Below are positions 1-6,848 of a stretch of 12,475 nt of DNA, piece by piece. The notes beneath the pieces were generated by a model, which saw only the letters and a program-made list of their open reading frames with translations, did no database searches and had not been told where the DNA came from. How positions within the stretch are numbered: position 1 is the first letter of the stretch; each line of letters begins with the position of its first letter. Location: the NCBI GenBank assembly GCA_023271515.1, contig JALPXQ010000038.1:1-12475 (forward strand). Reading direction: 5' to 3'. The translations under genes and the position numbers were made by a program. This DNA is from Dehalococcoidia bacterium. Its GTDB lineage: Bacteria; Chloroflexota; Dehalococcoidia; SZUA-161; SpSt-899.

Positions 1-884
1 ATCCCCGGTGGAGAGTGCCCCCTCCACGGTGACCTCGATCAGCCGGGTTGCCCCTTCACCATCGCCGGCAATGCACCGGGCCAGATAAACACAGACCTCG
101 TCGAGAGCGGATTGAAAACTGTCCGCATCCGGGGAATCGCCGTTGAGAACCGCGTTGCCGGCCAGTCCATTGGCCAGCAGCAACACGGTATCATTGGGGC
201 TGGTGTCACCATCAACGGTAATCATATTGAAGGAGATATCAACCGCCCTTTGAAGCGCCGTCTGCAGGTAGTCGGGCTGGACGGCGGCGTCGGTGGCGAG
301 GAAACAAAGCATGGTGGCCATGTCGGGGTGAATCATCCCTGCCCCCTTGGCCACCCCACCGATGATCACCTGTTCCCCGTTGATCTGGATGCTGACCGCG
401 ACCTCTTTGGTGACCGTATCGGTAGTCATGATGGCCCGCGCCAGGTCATGACCGCCATCCGGAGAAAGCGCGATTCGCTCAATGCCGCTCCTGATTCGAT
501 CTACCGGCAGCCTGGTGCCGATTACTCCGGTGCTGGCAACCATCACCGCTTCCGCCGGGAGCCCCAGCTTCCGGGCGGCGGCAGAGGCGATTTGCTCGGC
601 ATCTTCCAGTCCCCGGTCCCCGGTACAGGCATTGGCACAGCCGCTATTTGCCACCACGGCCTGAGCGGTTCCATTCAGCAGGCGATTCCGGCTCAGAACC
701 ACCGGGGCCGCCTTGATCCTGTTGGTAGTGAATACGGCCGCCGCCGCGCAGGGAACATCCGAATAGAGGATGGCCAGGTCAAAAGGCCTCTCTCTCCCCA
801 GGCTTTTATACTGGCGAAGGTAGCACCTGCCAGGAATCCCTCAGGGGAAGTGACGGTTCCCTTGTGAATATGTTGGCAACCCAT
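1..884 (-). pseudogene. argJ: argJ, glutamate N-acetyltransferase, partial at window edge and frameshifted
   Basis: ArgJ moves acetyl groups between N-acetylornithine and glutamate in arginine synthesis. Reading the minus strand from the ATG at 884 gives GTVTSPEGFLAGATFASIK, the usual ArgJ start. That frame loses homology near 787-800, where a one-base shift (net one base missing, in a GGGGAGAGAGAGG run) moves to a second frame with FDLAILYSD, VFTTN, NSGCANACTG and KGAGMIHPDMATML. The last contains the Ala-Thr site where the family self-cleaves into alpha and beta chains. The second frame stays open to position 1. About 294 of roughly 400 residues are visible; the C-terminal part would lie left of the window. 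No clear ribosome site precedes the ATG. Identity is firm. Whether the frameshift is real or a sequencing error is open. A C-terminal ArgJ piece also sits at 2331-2552 on the other strand. Confidence 0.9.
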
Positions 885-896
885 GTTTGTGTTATA

Positions 897-926
897 ACTA
901 TATCATTTATGGGTTAGCCAGGGCAA
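897..926 (-). promoter_or_regulatory. candidate argJ promoter
   Basis: On the minus strand TTGCCC (921-926) and TATAGT (897-902) are 18 bases apart and lie just upstream of the argJ ATG at 884. The match to a sigma-70 type promoter is partial and the element is found by eye only. Confidence 0.25.
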
Positions 927-1004
927 GGCCGGTAGGCAGAATTAAGAAGCCTGCTTGCCGGAACATATAACACTGTGATAAGATAATCTCACTGAGTAGG
1001 ATCA

Positions 1005-1373
1005 ATGGAAAGAGAGCGATTCGAAGAGCTAGTTGCAGCAGCACTTGAGGGACTGCCCCCGCCGTTCGCAGAGAGGCTGGAGAACATCGCGGTGACGGTG
1101 CAGGACTGGCCAACCAGGGATCAACTGGCTGAAACGAGGGTCAGTCACCGCGAAAATCTACTGGGACTTTATGAAGGAATACCACTCCCCAAGCGGGGAA
1201 GGTCATACAACATGGTCCTGCCGGACAAGATAACCATTTTCCAGAGGCCGATCGAAATGCACTGTCGCTCCGATGCGAAGATCATCCGACAAATAAGAGA
1301 TACCGTGCAGCACGAGATTGCCCACTACTTCGGCATAAGCGACGCCAGGCTGAGGGAGCTCAGAAAATACTGA
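1005..1373 (+). CDS. zincin-like metallopeptidase family protein (PF06262 type)
   Basis: A 122-residue protein with HEIAHYFGISD at residues 103-113, the HExxHxxGxxD zinc motif of the small bacterial zincin-like family once called DUF1025. The two histidines and the aspartate would bind zinc and Glu104 would be catalytic. There is no signal peptide or membrane segment, so it should be cytoplasmic. The substrate of this family is not known to me. The length is normal for the family and nothing looks broken. A GTAGGA ribosome site lies a few bases before the ATG. It is divergent from argJ and followed 20 bases later by argC, so it probably shares a transcript with argC; a functional link to arginine synthesis is not implied. 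Confidence 0.85.
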   Translation: MERERFEELVAAALEGLPPPFAERLENIAVTVQDWPTRDQLAETRVSHRENLLGLYEGIPLPKRGRSYNMVLPDKITIFQRPIEMHCRSDAKIIRQIRDTVQHEIAHYFGISDARLRELRKY

Positions 1374-1393
1374 ATCCTTAGCAGGAGAATACA

Positions 1394-2371
1394 ATGGAAA
1401 CCATAAATGTCGGTATCATCAATGTGACCGGCTATATCGGCGCGGAGCTGGCACGCTTGCTCTGGCAGCATCCCGGCATACACCTGGTCTCCGCTACCGG
1501 GAGAAGCGCTGTGGGAGAGAAGCTGAGAGAAGTGTTCCCCCATCTGGCCGATGTTGACCTCACGATCGAGTCAGAGATGAGAGAGGAGGTTGAGCTGGCG
1601 TTCTGCGCCCTGCCTCATGGAGCCGGCGCCGAGGCGGTCGCGGCGGCCCTGGAGCACGACATCAAGGTGATCGACACCAGCGCCGACTTCCGGATCAAGG
1701 ACGTCGAGGAATATCAGCGCTGGTACAAGGTTACCCATCAGTCGCCGGAGCTCCTGAGCGAGGCGGTTTATGGCTTGCCGGAGCTTCATCGTGCGGAGAT
1801 CTCGGAGGCTCGTTTGGTGGCCAATCCCGGCTGTTACCCCACCGGTGCTATCCTCGCTCTTGCCCCCGCCATCCGAGAGGGAATCATTGAATCTGATGTT
1901 ATTATCGATAGCAAGTCGGGTGTCTCCGGAGCCGGACGGACGCTAGCCCTCGCCACCCATTATGCTGAGGTCAACGAGAACGTCTTCGCCTACGCTCTCG
2001 GTGGACACCGGCACCTGCCGGAGATAGTCCAGGAGCTGCAAGATCAGACCGAGAGCCTTGCTCTTTCAGTGACCTTCGTGCCACACCTGATCCCGATGAC
2101 CCGCGGCATATTGAGTTCGTGCTACGCTAGACTACGCAACAAAATCAGTGTCGAAGGGATCCGGGAGATCTATCGGGATTTCTACCGTGACGAACCCTTC
2201 GTCCGTGTGGTCGACAGGCCGCCACAGACCAAGCACACATGGGGAAGTAACTTTTGCCTGGTTCATCCTACGGTCAACCTGCGAGCGGGGAGACTGGTGG
2301 TGATAAGCTGCCTTGATAATCTGGTCAAGGGCGGAGGTGGTGGAACCCAGGATAGACTTATATCTGGATGA
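1394..2371 (+). pseudogene. argC: argC, N-acetyl-gamma-glutamyl-phosphate reductase, 3' end replaced by a deletion joint
   Basis: ArgC reduces N-acetylglutamyl phosphate with NADPH, the third step of arginine synthesis. The N-terminal dinucleotide fold has VGIINVTGYIGAELARLL, the catalytic cysteine is in NPGCYPT near residue 148, and GGHRHLPEI carries the conserved histidine. The start follows a GGAG ribosome site. Homology runs to CLDNLVKG and then stops. Family members continue with a helix of about 20 residues (ASGQAxQNxN...) that packs on the NADP domain. Here only GGGGTQDRLISG follows before the stop, and that stretch is out-of-frame argJ DNA. The reading frame is open, but I expect the protein to be impaired. 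It could instead be a tolerated natural C-terminal swap. Listed as a pseudogene because the 3' end is lost; identity itself is very secure. Confidence 0.85.
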
Positions 2372-2552
2372 TCTTTGCCTGGTGAGAGGGGGTATCCCCT
2401 TACCCTTCGATAATGACGAGGCCATCGCGATGATGAAGCGGGATGAAGTCCGTTTCCGGCTGTGTCTCAACCTGGGTGAGGAGCAGGCCACCGCCTGGGG
2501 ATGCGATCTTACGGAAGAGTATATCGCCCTTAACCGTGACTACACCACGTGA
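2331..2552 (+). pseudogene. argJ: argJ C-terminal remnant fused behind argC
   Basis: In the frame one base on from argC, residues AEVVEPRIDLYLDDLCLV, then MMKRDEVRFRLCLNLGEE and ATAWGCDLTEEYIALNRDYT follow to the stop. This is the last 73 or so residues of ArgJ (family ending ATAWGCDLTEEYxxxNxxYxT). The first 330 residues are absent here. It has no start of its own beyond a TTG at 2313 inside argC. It overlaps the argC stop. The simplest reading is that an ancestral argC-argJ-argB order lost the end of argC and most of argJ in one deletion whose joint lies at about 2325-2335. Confidence 0.88.
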
Positions 2553-2607
2553 TTTTCGGAACAAACCATCATGGGTGGCTGCCCACCAACAAATCATGAA
2601 AATAGCC

Positions 2608-2720
2608 TGTCATTCTGAGGGAGCAAAGCGACCGAAGAATCTGCTAATGGAGGGAAGTCGAGATTCTTCGCCGGGCCTGTCCTGAGCGGAACGAGATTCT
2701 TCGCTTCGCTCAGAATGACA
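2608..2720. repeat. MITE-like inverted repeat between argJ remnant and argB
   Basis: The outer 11 bases TGTCATTCTGA (2608-2618) return inverted as TCAGAATGACA (2710-2720). The arms continue imperfectly: GAAGAATCT near 2634-2642 against AGATTCTTCGCTTCG near 2694-2708. A third partial copy (AGATTCTTCGCCGGGCCTGTCCTGAGCG) starts at 2661. The transcript could fold into one long hairpin. It holds no gene. Similar CATTCTGAG...AAGAATC elements recur in many Chloroflexota genomes as far as I recall; whether it is mobile, and by what transposase, cannot be told from here. Confidence 0.7.
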
Positions 2721-2759
2721 CGCCAATAGAACTCTATTTTCGGAGTAACAAGTAGTCAG

Positions 2760-3596
2760 ATGGAAACAAAACGACCCATCATAGTTAAGATCGGTGGCAG
2801 CACCCTGGGCAGTCACGATACCACGCTGGAGGACATGGTAACCCTTCAGAGGAGAGGGCTGCCTCTGGTGGTGGTGCATGGCGGCGGTAACCGGGTTACC
2901 GAGTGGCTCAGACGGCAGGGCACACCCACCAGCTTTGTCGGCGGCCTCAGAGTGACCGATGAGAGGTCGCTCGAGATGGTGGCGGCGGTGCTGGGTGGAT
3001 TGGTGAACGCTGATCTTGTAGCGGCCGTCAACTCCCTCGGAGGGCGAGCCATCGGCATGACCGGGATCGATGGCAATCTGATCGAGGGCAAAATAGAAAA
3101 CGCTGGTTTGGGATATGTCGGCAGGATTGTGAAGGTGAACACGAAGGCACTGGAGGCCCTACTGGCTGCGGGCTTCATCCCTCTCATCGCTCCCCCGTGC
3201 GCCAGGTCCGCTGGGGAAACGGCCAATGTGCCCTACCTTAATGTCAACGGCGACGAGATCGCCGGCGAGCTTGCCGCCGCCATGAGCGCGCAGAGCCTCA
3301 TCTTTCTCACCGATGTGGAGGGCATCCGCGATAGGCAGGGAAGTTTGCTTCACAAGCTCACGGCTGGAGAGGTGAAATCGCTACTGGCTTCCGGGGTGAT
3401 CGCCGGCGGGATGATCCCCAAAGCAGAGGCGGCGCTCACTGCCTTGAACACAACCCCTCTGGTTCAGATTGCCGATGGGCGGTTACCGCATGCACTGATC
3501 GGCGCGGTGGCAGGGAAAATGGCCGGGACCATCATCTCAACTATTCAGGTTCCAAGTTCCAGGGTTCCCAATTGGAGTGTAGCGCATAGCGTGTAG
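2760..3596 (+). CDS. argB: argB, acetylglutamate kinase
   Basis: ArgB phosphorylates N-acetylglutamate with ATP, the step before ArgC. All family landmarks are present over 278 residues: IIVKIGGS with Lys10, VVHGGG (38-43) for the glycine-rich loop, GLRVTD (62-67) for the acetylglutamate arginine, YLNVNGDEIAGELA (159-172), FLTDVEGI, AGGMIPK (215-221) with the ATP-site lysine, and IADGR (237-241). The protein appears complete. The last 17 or so residues after GTIISTIQ do not look like the family and are encoded by short repetitive sequence (several GTTCC units). The nearest purine-rich site, CGGAG, is about 15 bases before the ATG, which is far. Acetylaminoadipate kinase (LysZ) is the main alternative; the argC and argJ neighbours favour arginine. 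Confidence 0.92.
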   Translation: METKRPIIVKIGGSTLGSHDTTLEDMVTLQRRGLPLVVVHGGGNRVTEWLRRQGTPTSFVGGLRVTDERSLEMVAAVLGGLVNADLVAAVNSLGGRAIGMTGIDGNLIEGKIENAGLGYVGRIVKVNTKALEALLAAGFIPLIAPPCARSAGETANVPYLNVNGDEIAGELAAAMSAQSLIFLTDVEGIRDRQGSLLHKLTAGEVKSLLASGVIAGGMIPKAEAALTALNTTPLVQIADGRLPHALIGAVAGKMAGTIISTIQVPSSRVPNWSVAHSV

Positions 3597-3625
3597 GGGG
3601 TAGGGAGGCGACGCTCTATCCCCTA
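3594..3625 (+). terminator. hairpin overlapping the argB stop codon
   Basis: TAGGGGGTA (3594-3602) pairs with TATCCCCTA (3617-3625) over nine positions including one G-U, with a 14-base loop. The argB stop codon TAG forms the first three paired bases. No run of T follows, so it is not a textbook intrinsic terminator; it may slow or end transcription or protect the 3' end. Confidence 0.35.
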
Positions 3626-3689
3626 GATTAGAGAATGATTAACCCAGGGAAGACCCCCCTGATGATCTTGATGAAAGGGAGATGCCAAT

Positions 3690-4043
3690 ATGATTGTCGG
3701 AGAAAGGAAACCATTCGACGAGGTCAAGGCAAAGGTGAGCGACTACAGAAAAGTTCTCGTCCTGGGATGCGGCACATGCGTCGCAGTGTGCATGGCGGGG
3801 GGTGAGAAGGAGGTTGAGCTACTGGCATCCCAATTGAGGCTGGCCTCCAAACTGGCCAGGAAGGAGATCGAGTTTGCGGAGGACACTATCGTGCGCCAGT
3901 GCGATCGCGAGTACATCGAGCCCATTCTGGAGAAGCTGGGGGAGTATGGGTGCACAATGTCCTCTGCCTTACCGGCGACTATGTTAGCGTGGGCGACCAT
4001 CCCGATGCCAAGCCGGTGTTCGATCTCGATTCGGTGCATCTGA
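3690..4043 (+). pseudogene. metV: metV-type MTHFR partner protein, N-terminal fragment
   Basis: The first 89 or so residues match the methylenetetrahydrofolate reductase C-terminal-domain family (MetV; PF12225): MIVGERKPFDEVK, then KVLVLGCGTCVAVCMAGG (21-38) with Cys27, Cys30 and Cys34, EVELLASQLRLA, and VRQCDREYIEPILEKL with Cys71. In acetogens such as Moorella this roughly 210-residue protein is the partner that couples MetF to its electron-supplying subunits. The second, cysteine-rich half is missing. After GEYGC (residue 88) the frame runs into out-of-frame metF DNA and ends at 4043. A good AAGGGAG ribosome site is 8 bases before the ATG. Read as a deletion product, not as a natural short protein. 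Confidence 0.85.
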
Positions 4044-4540
4044 TCCAGACAGTGCGGACGATGGAACAGGGGAAGGACATTGCGGGCAATGAATTGAATG
4101 GGGCGACAAGATTCTGTGTGGGTGCCATCGTCACTCCGGAGGCCAACCCCATTGAACCTCAGTTGCTCAAGTTCGAAAAGAAGATAAGAGCGGGGATAGA
4201 CTTTGTCCAGACGCAGGCTATCTATGATTTAGATAATTTCAAGAGATTCATGCAGTATGCTCGCCGGTTCGAGGTGAAGATTCTGGCCGGAATCATACTC
4301 CTGACCGGAGCCGGTATGGCGCGATACATGAATGCCAATGTTCCCGGCGTCGTTGTTCCCGACGAGTTGATCCGCGAGCTTGCTGGTGCTCCGAAGGGGC
4401 AGGCACTGCAAACGGGAATCGCCATAGCGGGTAGAATGATAAGGCAGATTAAGGATGAGAACATCTGCGACGGAGTGCACATTATGGCCATCGGTCACGA
4501 GGGGCTGGTGCCCCAAATCCTGGAGACCGCCGGACTATGA
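3950..4540 (+). pseudogene. metF: metF, methylenetetrahydrofolate reductase, C-terminal fragment
   Basis: Homology to MetF starts abruptly at VHNVLCLTGDYVSVGDHP and continues through VFDLDSVHLIQTV, FVQTQAIYDLDNF, IILLTGAGMARYMN and a normal end (HIMAIGHEGLVPQILETAGL). That is about 196 residues of a family of roughly 300. The N-terminal 100-115 residues, with the first barrel strands, the catalytic glutamate and part of the FAD site, are absent. MetF reduces methylene-THF to methyl-THF, the last folate step of the Wood-Ljungdahl methyl branch. The fragment has no start codon with a ribosome site; GTG at 3950 is the first in-frame possibility and marks the joint. It should not make an active enzyme. 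The open frame extends back to 3899, but that part is metV DNA in the wrong frame. Confidence 0.88.
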
Positions 4541-4555
4541 GTGGAGGGTAACCCG

Positions 4556-6289
4556 ATGACAGGAACATCTAATGCGAGCCTGATACCTCCTTGCCAGAAT
4601 GCGTGCCCCATCCATCAGGATGTGCGTGGGTATATAGCGCTGATGGCCCAGGGGAGGTTGGAGGAGGCGATGGCAGTGATCCGGGAAACCAATCCGCTGC
4701 CTTCTATCTGCGGGACCATCTGTGCTCATCCCTGTGAAGACAAATGCCGCCGCAGCGAGATTGATAAGGCGCTGGCCATACGGGGTTTGAAGCGGTTTGT
4801 CGTGGAGAACTCCGGTGACAGGCAGGTTTCCGGGATGCCTGCAGAAACCAGAGAGGAGAAGGTTGCCATCATAGGATCCGGACCGGCAGGACTGACGGCT
4901 GCCCATGATCTGGCCATGATGGGCTACCGGGTTACTGTTTTTGAGAGAGAAGATACCGTGGGAGGGGCAATCCGTTTAGCCATCCCTGCATATCGTTTGC
5001 CGACCGCGACTATTCAGCGCGACATCGATGCCATCGCCGCACTGGGGGTTGAATTTCGAACCGGGGTCGAACTGGGCAAGAACCTTACCCTGGATGGGCT
5101 CAAAGAGGAGGGCTACCGGGCCATTTTGCTCAGTACGGGTCTGCCGGAGAGCAGGAGCTTGCCGATACCCGGAGTTGATCTGGAAGGGGTGCTGCTGGCA
5201 CTGCCTTTCCTGAAGGCCGCCCGGAATGGCGAGTCGCTGATAAGGCCGGGAGCGGAGGTGATCGTTGTCGGCGGTGGTAATGTGGCCATGGATGTGGCCC
5301 GAACAGCACGCCGCTTTGGTGCGGGAGCAGTGCGCGTCGTCTGCCTTGAATCGAGGGAGGAAATGCCCGCTTCCCCATGGGAGATCGATGAGGCACTGGA
5401 AGAGGGTATCGAGATAGATTACTGCAGCCAGGGACCAAACCGGGTTGTGGAAAGTGAGGGGAAGATAACCGGGCTGGAGTGCAAGGCATGCCTTCGCGTT
5501 TTCGATGAGGAGGGGAGATTCAATCCCAGTTTCTGTGAGGAAGATTTGACCATAGTAAGGGGAGATGTGGTCATACTTTCCATCGGACAGGAGGCTAACA
5601 TCGATTACCTCGCGGATATGGGTGTGGGGTTGAATCACCGGGGGCAACTGATGTGCGACCGCAAGACTCTGGCTACCAGTCGAGATGGTGTCTTTGCCTG
5701 CGGGGAGGTGATAACCGGACCGGGGCTGGCAGTGGAGGCCATGGCCAGCGCTCGAAACGCTGCCTTAGCTATCGCTCATTACCTGGAGGGAACTGTACCC
5801 ACTCCCGAGCCCGAGCCAGCTGTCATTGGCGATCTCGTGGACACCGTAAAGGCAGCGGTGAGACAGCAAGAGAGACGAGAGGTTCCCCTTCTGGATGCGG
5901 AGCAAAGATGGGACAACTTCATCCCGATAGAGCTGGGCTATACTGAGGAGATGGCGGTCTGTGAAGCACGGCGGTGTCTCAGTTGTGGGGCTGGAGCCGA
6001 GTGGGTAAGGGACAAGTGTGCCTTTTGTCTCAATTGTGTCCGGGTCTGTCCCTACGAGGTGCCGGTGATAACCGAATCGGGTAGCATCGACATCAGGGTC
6101 GAGCAGTGTCAGGCCTGTGGCATCTGCTATGGTGCCTGTCCTGGGAATGCCATCGCCTTCAAGATGCTGGTGTGGCGGATGTTCAACCTCGGATGGAGAC
6201 AGCTCTTCAAAATACCCTGGCTGCCGGGACCGACTGTCCCATTCTGGCTCTCTATTGCGACTTCGACATCTACAATGTCACCGGCCTGA
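4556..6289 (+). CDS. NAD(P)H-dependent GltD/NfnB-like FAD oxidoreductase with C-terminal 2[4Fe-4S] domain; true 3' end uncertain
   Basis: A flavin and iron-sulfur oxidoreductase. The N-terminus has the GltD-type cluster domain: CQNACP at 13-18, then Cys52, Cys56, Cys60 and Cys64 in ICGTICAHPCEDKC. A first FAD fold follows (VAIIGSGPAGLTAAHDLA from about 103), then a NAD(P) fold (VIVVGGGNVAMDVARTA, near 240), then VFACGEVITGPGLAVEAMASA (FAD, near 385). Near 490-540 comes a ferredoxin domain, CAFCLNCVRVCP and CQACGICYGACP. Homology ends at AIAFKM (6166); the last 41 residues look like frame-shifted DNA. I chose ATG 4556 because GGAGGG sits 7 bases before it, rather than GTG 4541. It begins 15 bases after the metF stop. 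In acetogens the MetVF cluster often includes such electron-transfer subunits, so its likely role was feeding NAD(P)H electrons to MTHFR. Confidence 0.85.
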   Translation: MTGTSNASLIPPCQNACPIHQDVRGYIALMAQGRLEEAMAVIRETNPLPSICGTICAHPCEDKCRRSEIDKALAIRGLKRFVVENSGDRQVSGMPAETREEKVAIIGSGPAGLTAAHDLAMMGYRVTVFEREDTVGGAIRLAIPAYRLPTATIQRDIDAIAALGVEFRTGVELGKNLTLDGLKEEGYRAILLSTGLPESRSLPIPGVDLEGVLLALPFLKAARNGESLIRPGAEVIVVGGGNVAMDVARTARRFGAGAVRVVCLESREEMPASPWEIDEALEEGIEIDYCSQGPNRVVESEGKITGLECKACLRVFDEEGRFNPSFCEEDLTIVRGDVVILSIGQEANIDYLADMGVGLNHRGQLMCDRKTLATSRDGVFACGEVITGPGLAVEAMASARNAALAIAHYLEGTVPTPEPEPAVIGDLVDTVKAAVRQQERREVPLLDAEQRWDNFIPIELGYTEEMAVCEARRCLSCGAGAEWVRDKCAFCLNCVRVCPYEVPVITESGSIDIRVEQCQACGICYGACPGNAIAFKMLVWRMFNLGWRQLFKIPWLPGPTVPFWLSIATSTSTMSPA

Positions 6290-6606
6290 GGAGATTGATG
6301 GCAGAAAACCACGCCGGTACGGCATGCCTGTCCGTTCCGTGCCTGGCCAAGCTGAAGGCGGTAGACTTGCTGAGAGCCTTTGAATTCGGTGCCCGCGGCG
6401 TTCTGGTTATTGGCTGTCCTGCCGAAGAGTGTTCCTATCAAGGAGGGGAGGTTTGGGTGCAGCGGCGAGTTGACGAAGCAAAGACATTGCTCGGCCAGAC
6501 CGGCCTCGATGCGGATCGACTGGAACTGCATTACGTGTCGGGTATTGAGCTTGATGCCTTTGACCGCGCGCTTGCTGGGTTTAGGGAGAGGATCAGGAAT
6601 CTGTAA
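6172..6606 (+). CDS. MvhD-like hydrogenase iron-sulfur (delta) domain, frame-shifted from the preceding gene
   Basis: In the frame one base back from the oxidoreductase, residues VADVQPRMETALQNTL lead into ILALYCDFDIYNVTGL, CLSVPCLAKLKAVDLL and GVLVIGCPAEECSYQGG. These cysteines are those of the MvhD/FrhD delta-subunit family, which bind one small iron-sulfur cluster and pass electrons to HdrA-like partners. In many anaerobes this domain is fused to, or directly follows, the flavoprotein. The upstream frame is open but is oxidoreductase DNA. No ribosome site serves GTG 6172 or ATG 6193. The simplest view is an original fusion protein of about 690 residues cut by loss of one base near 6160-6172; a separate overlapping gene is the alternative. 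Start therefore uncertain, identity good. Confidence 0.8.
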   Translation: MADVQPRMETALQNTLAAGTDCPILALYCDFDIYNVTGLRRLMAENHAGTACLSVPCLAKLKAVDLLRAFEFGARGVLVIGCPAEECSYQGGEVWVQRRVDEAKTLLGQTGLDADRLELHYVSGIELDAFDRALAGFRERIRNL

Positions 6607-6787
6607 GTGGCAGAGGCTGGCCCTCGCGAAGGCGGTGCCTTGAGGTTACCTGTCCCTTCCTTAAGGGGTAAATGCGGCTTGTTCCGGCGAAGCCCGCCCC
6701 GGCGGACGGGCCGGGGGCGGAGAGAGATGAAGCCTAACAGAGAAGGAGCTGGAGGAACTTGACATAAAGTGCTTAGGCGGTTACAAC
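6607..6787. other. intergenic stretch with two GC-rich or hairpin elements
   Basis: No gene seen. TTACC (6646-6650) pairs with GGTAA (6667-6671), and inside it CCTT (6655-6658) pairs with AAGG (6663-6666); this bulged hairpin could end the mvhD transcript but has no T run. At 6692-6720 a very GC-rich palindromic stretch (GCCCG at 6692-6696 against CGGGC at 6707-6711, with CCGCC and GGCGG inside) may be a repeat element. A TTGACA at 6759-6764 lies 17 bases before TACAAC and could be a second, weaker promoter for dnaJ. Confidence 0.4.
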
Positions 6788-6816
6788 TTGTTTAGCTAGA
6801 CCAAAAGAGGTATAAT
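6788..6816 (+). promoter_or_regulatory. dnaJ promoter, sigma-70 type
   Basis: TTGTTT (6788-6793) and a perfect TATAAT (6811-6816) are separated by exactly 17 bases. Transcription would start near 6823, leaving a leader of about 26 bases before the dnaJ ATG. No CIRCE-type inverted repeat for HrcA is visible, so heat regulation by that repressor is not supported. Confidence 0.6.
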
Positions 6817-6848
6817 AGTAATGCTAAGGTTTATCAACAATTGACATT

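Noticed and set aside
112..867. A 251-codon open frame on the plus strand with no family resemblance
   Set aside because: It lies wholly antisense to argJ, whose motifs are clear on the minus strand; its composition (Arg, Gly, His rich) is typical of a shadow frame.
4976..5647. A 223-codon open frame on the minus strand
   Set aside because: Antisense to the flavoprotein's conserved FAD and NAD(P) folds; no motif and no ribosome site.
6150..6175. Programmed ribosomal frameshift to make a flavoprotein-MvhD fusion
   Set aside because: The direction would be right, but there is no slippery heptamer (no A or T run at TTCAAGATGCTGGTG) and no clear downstream structure; a lost base is simpler.
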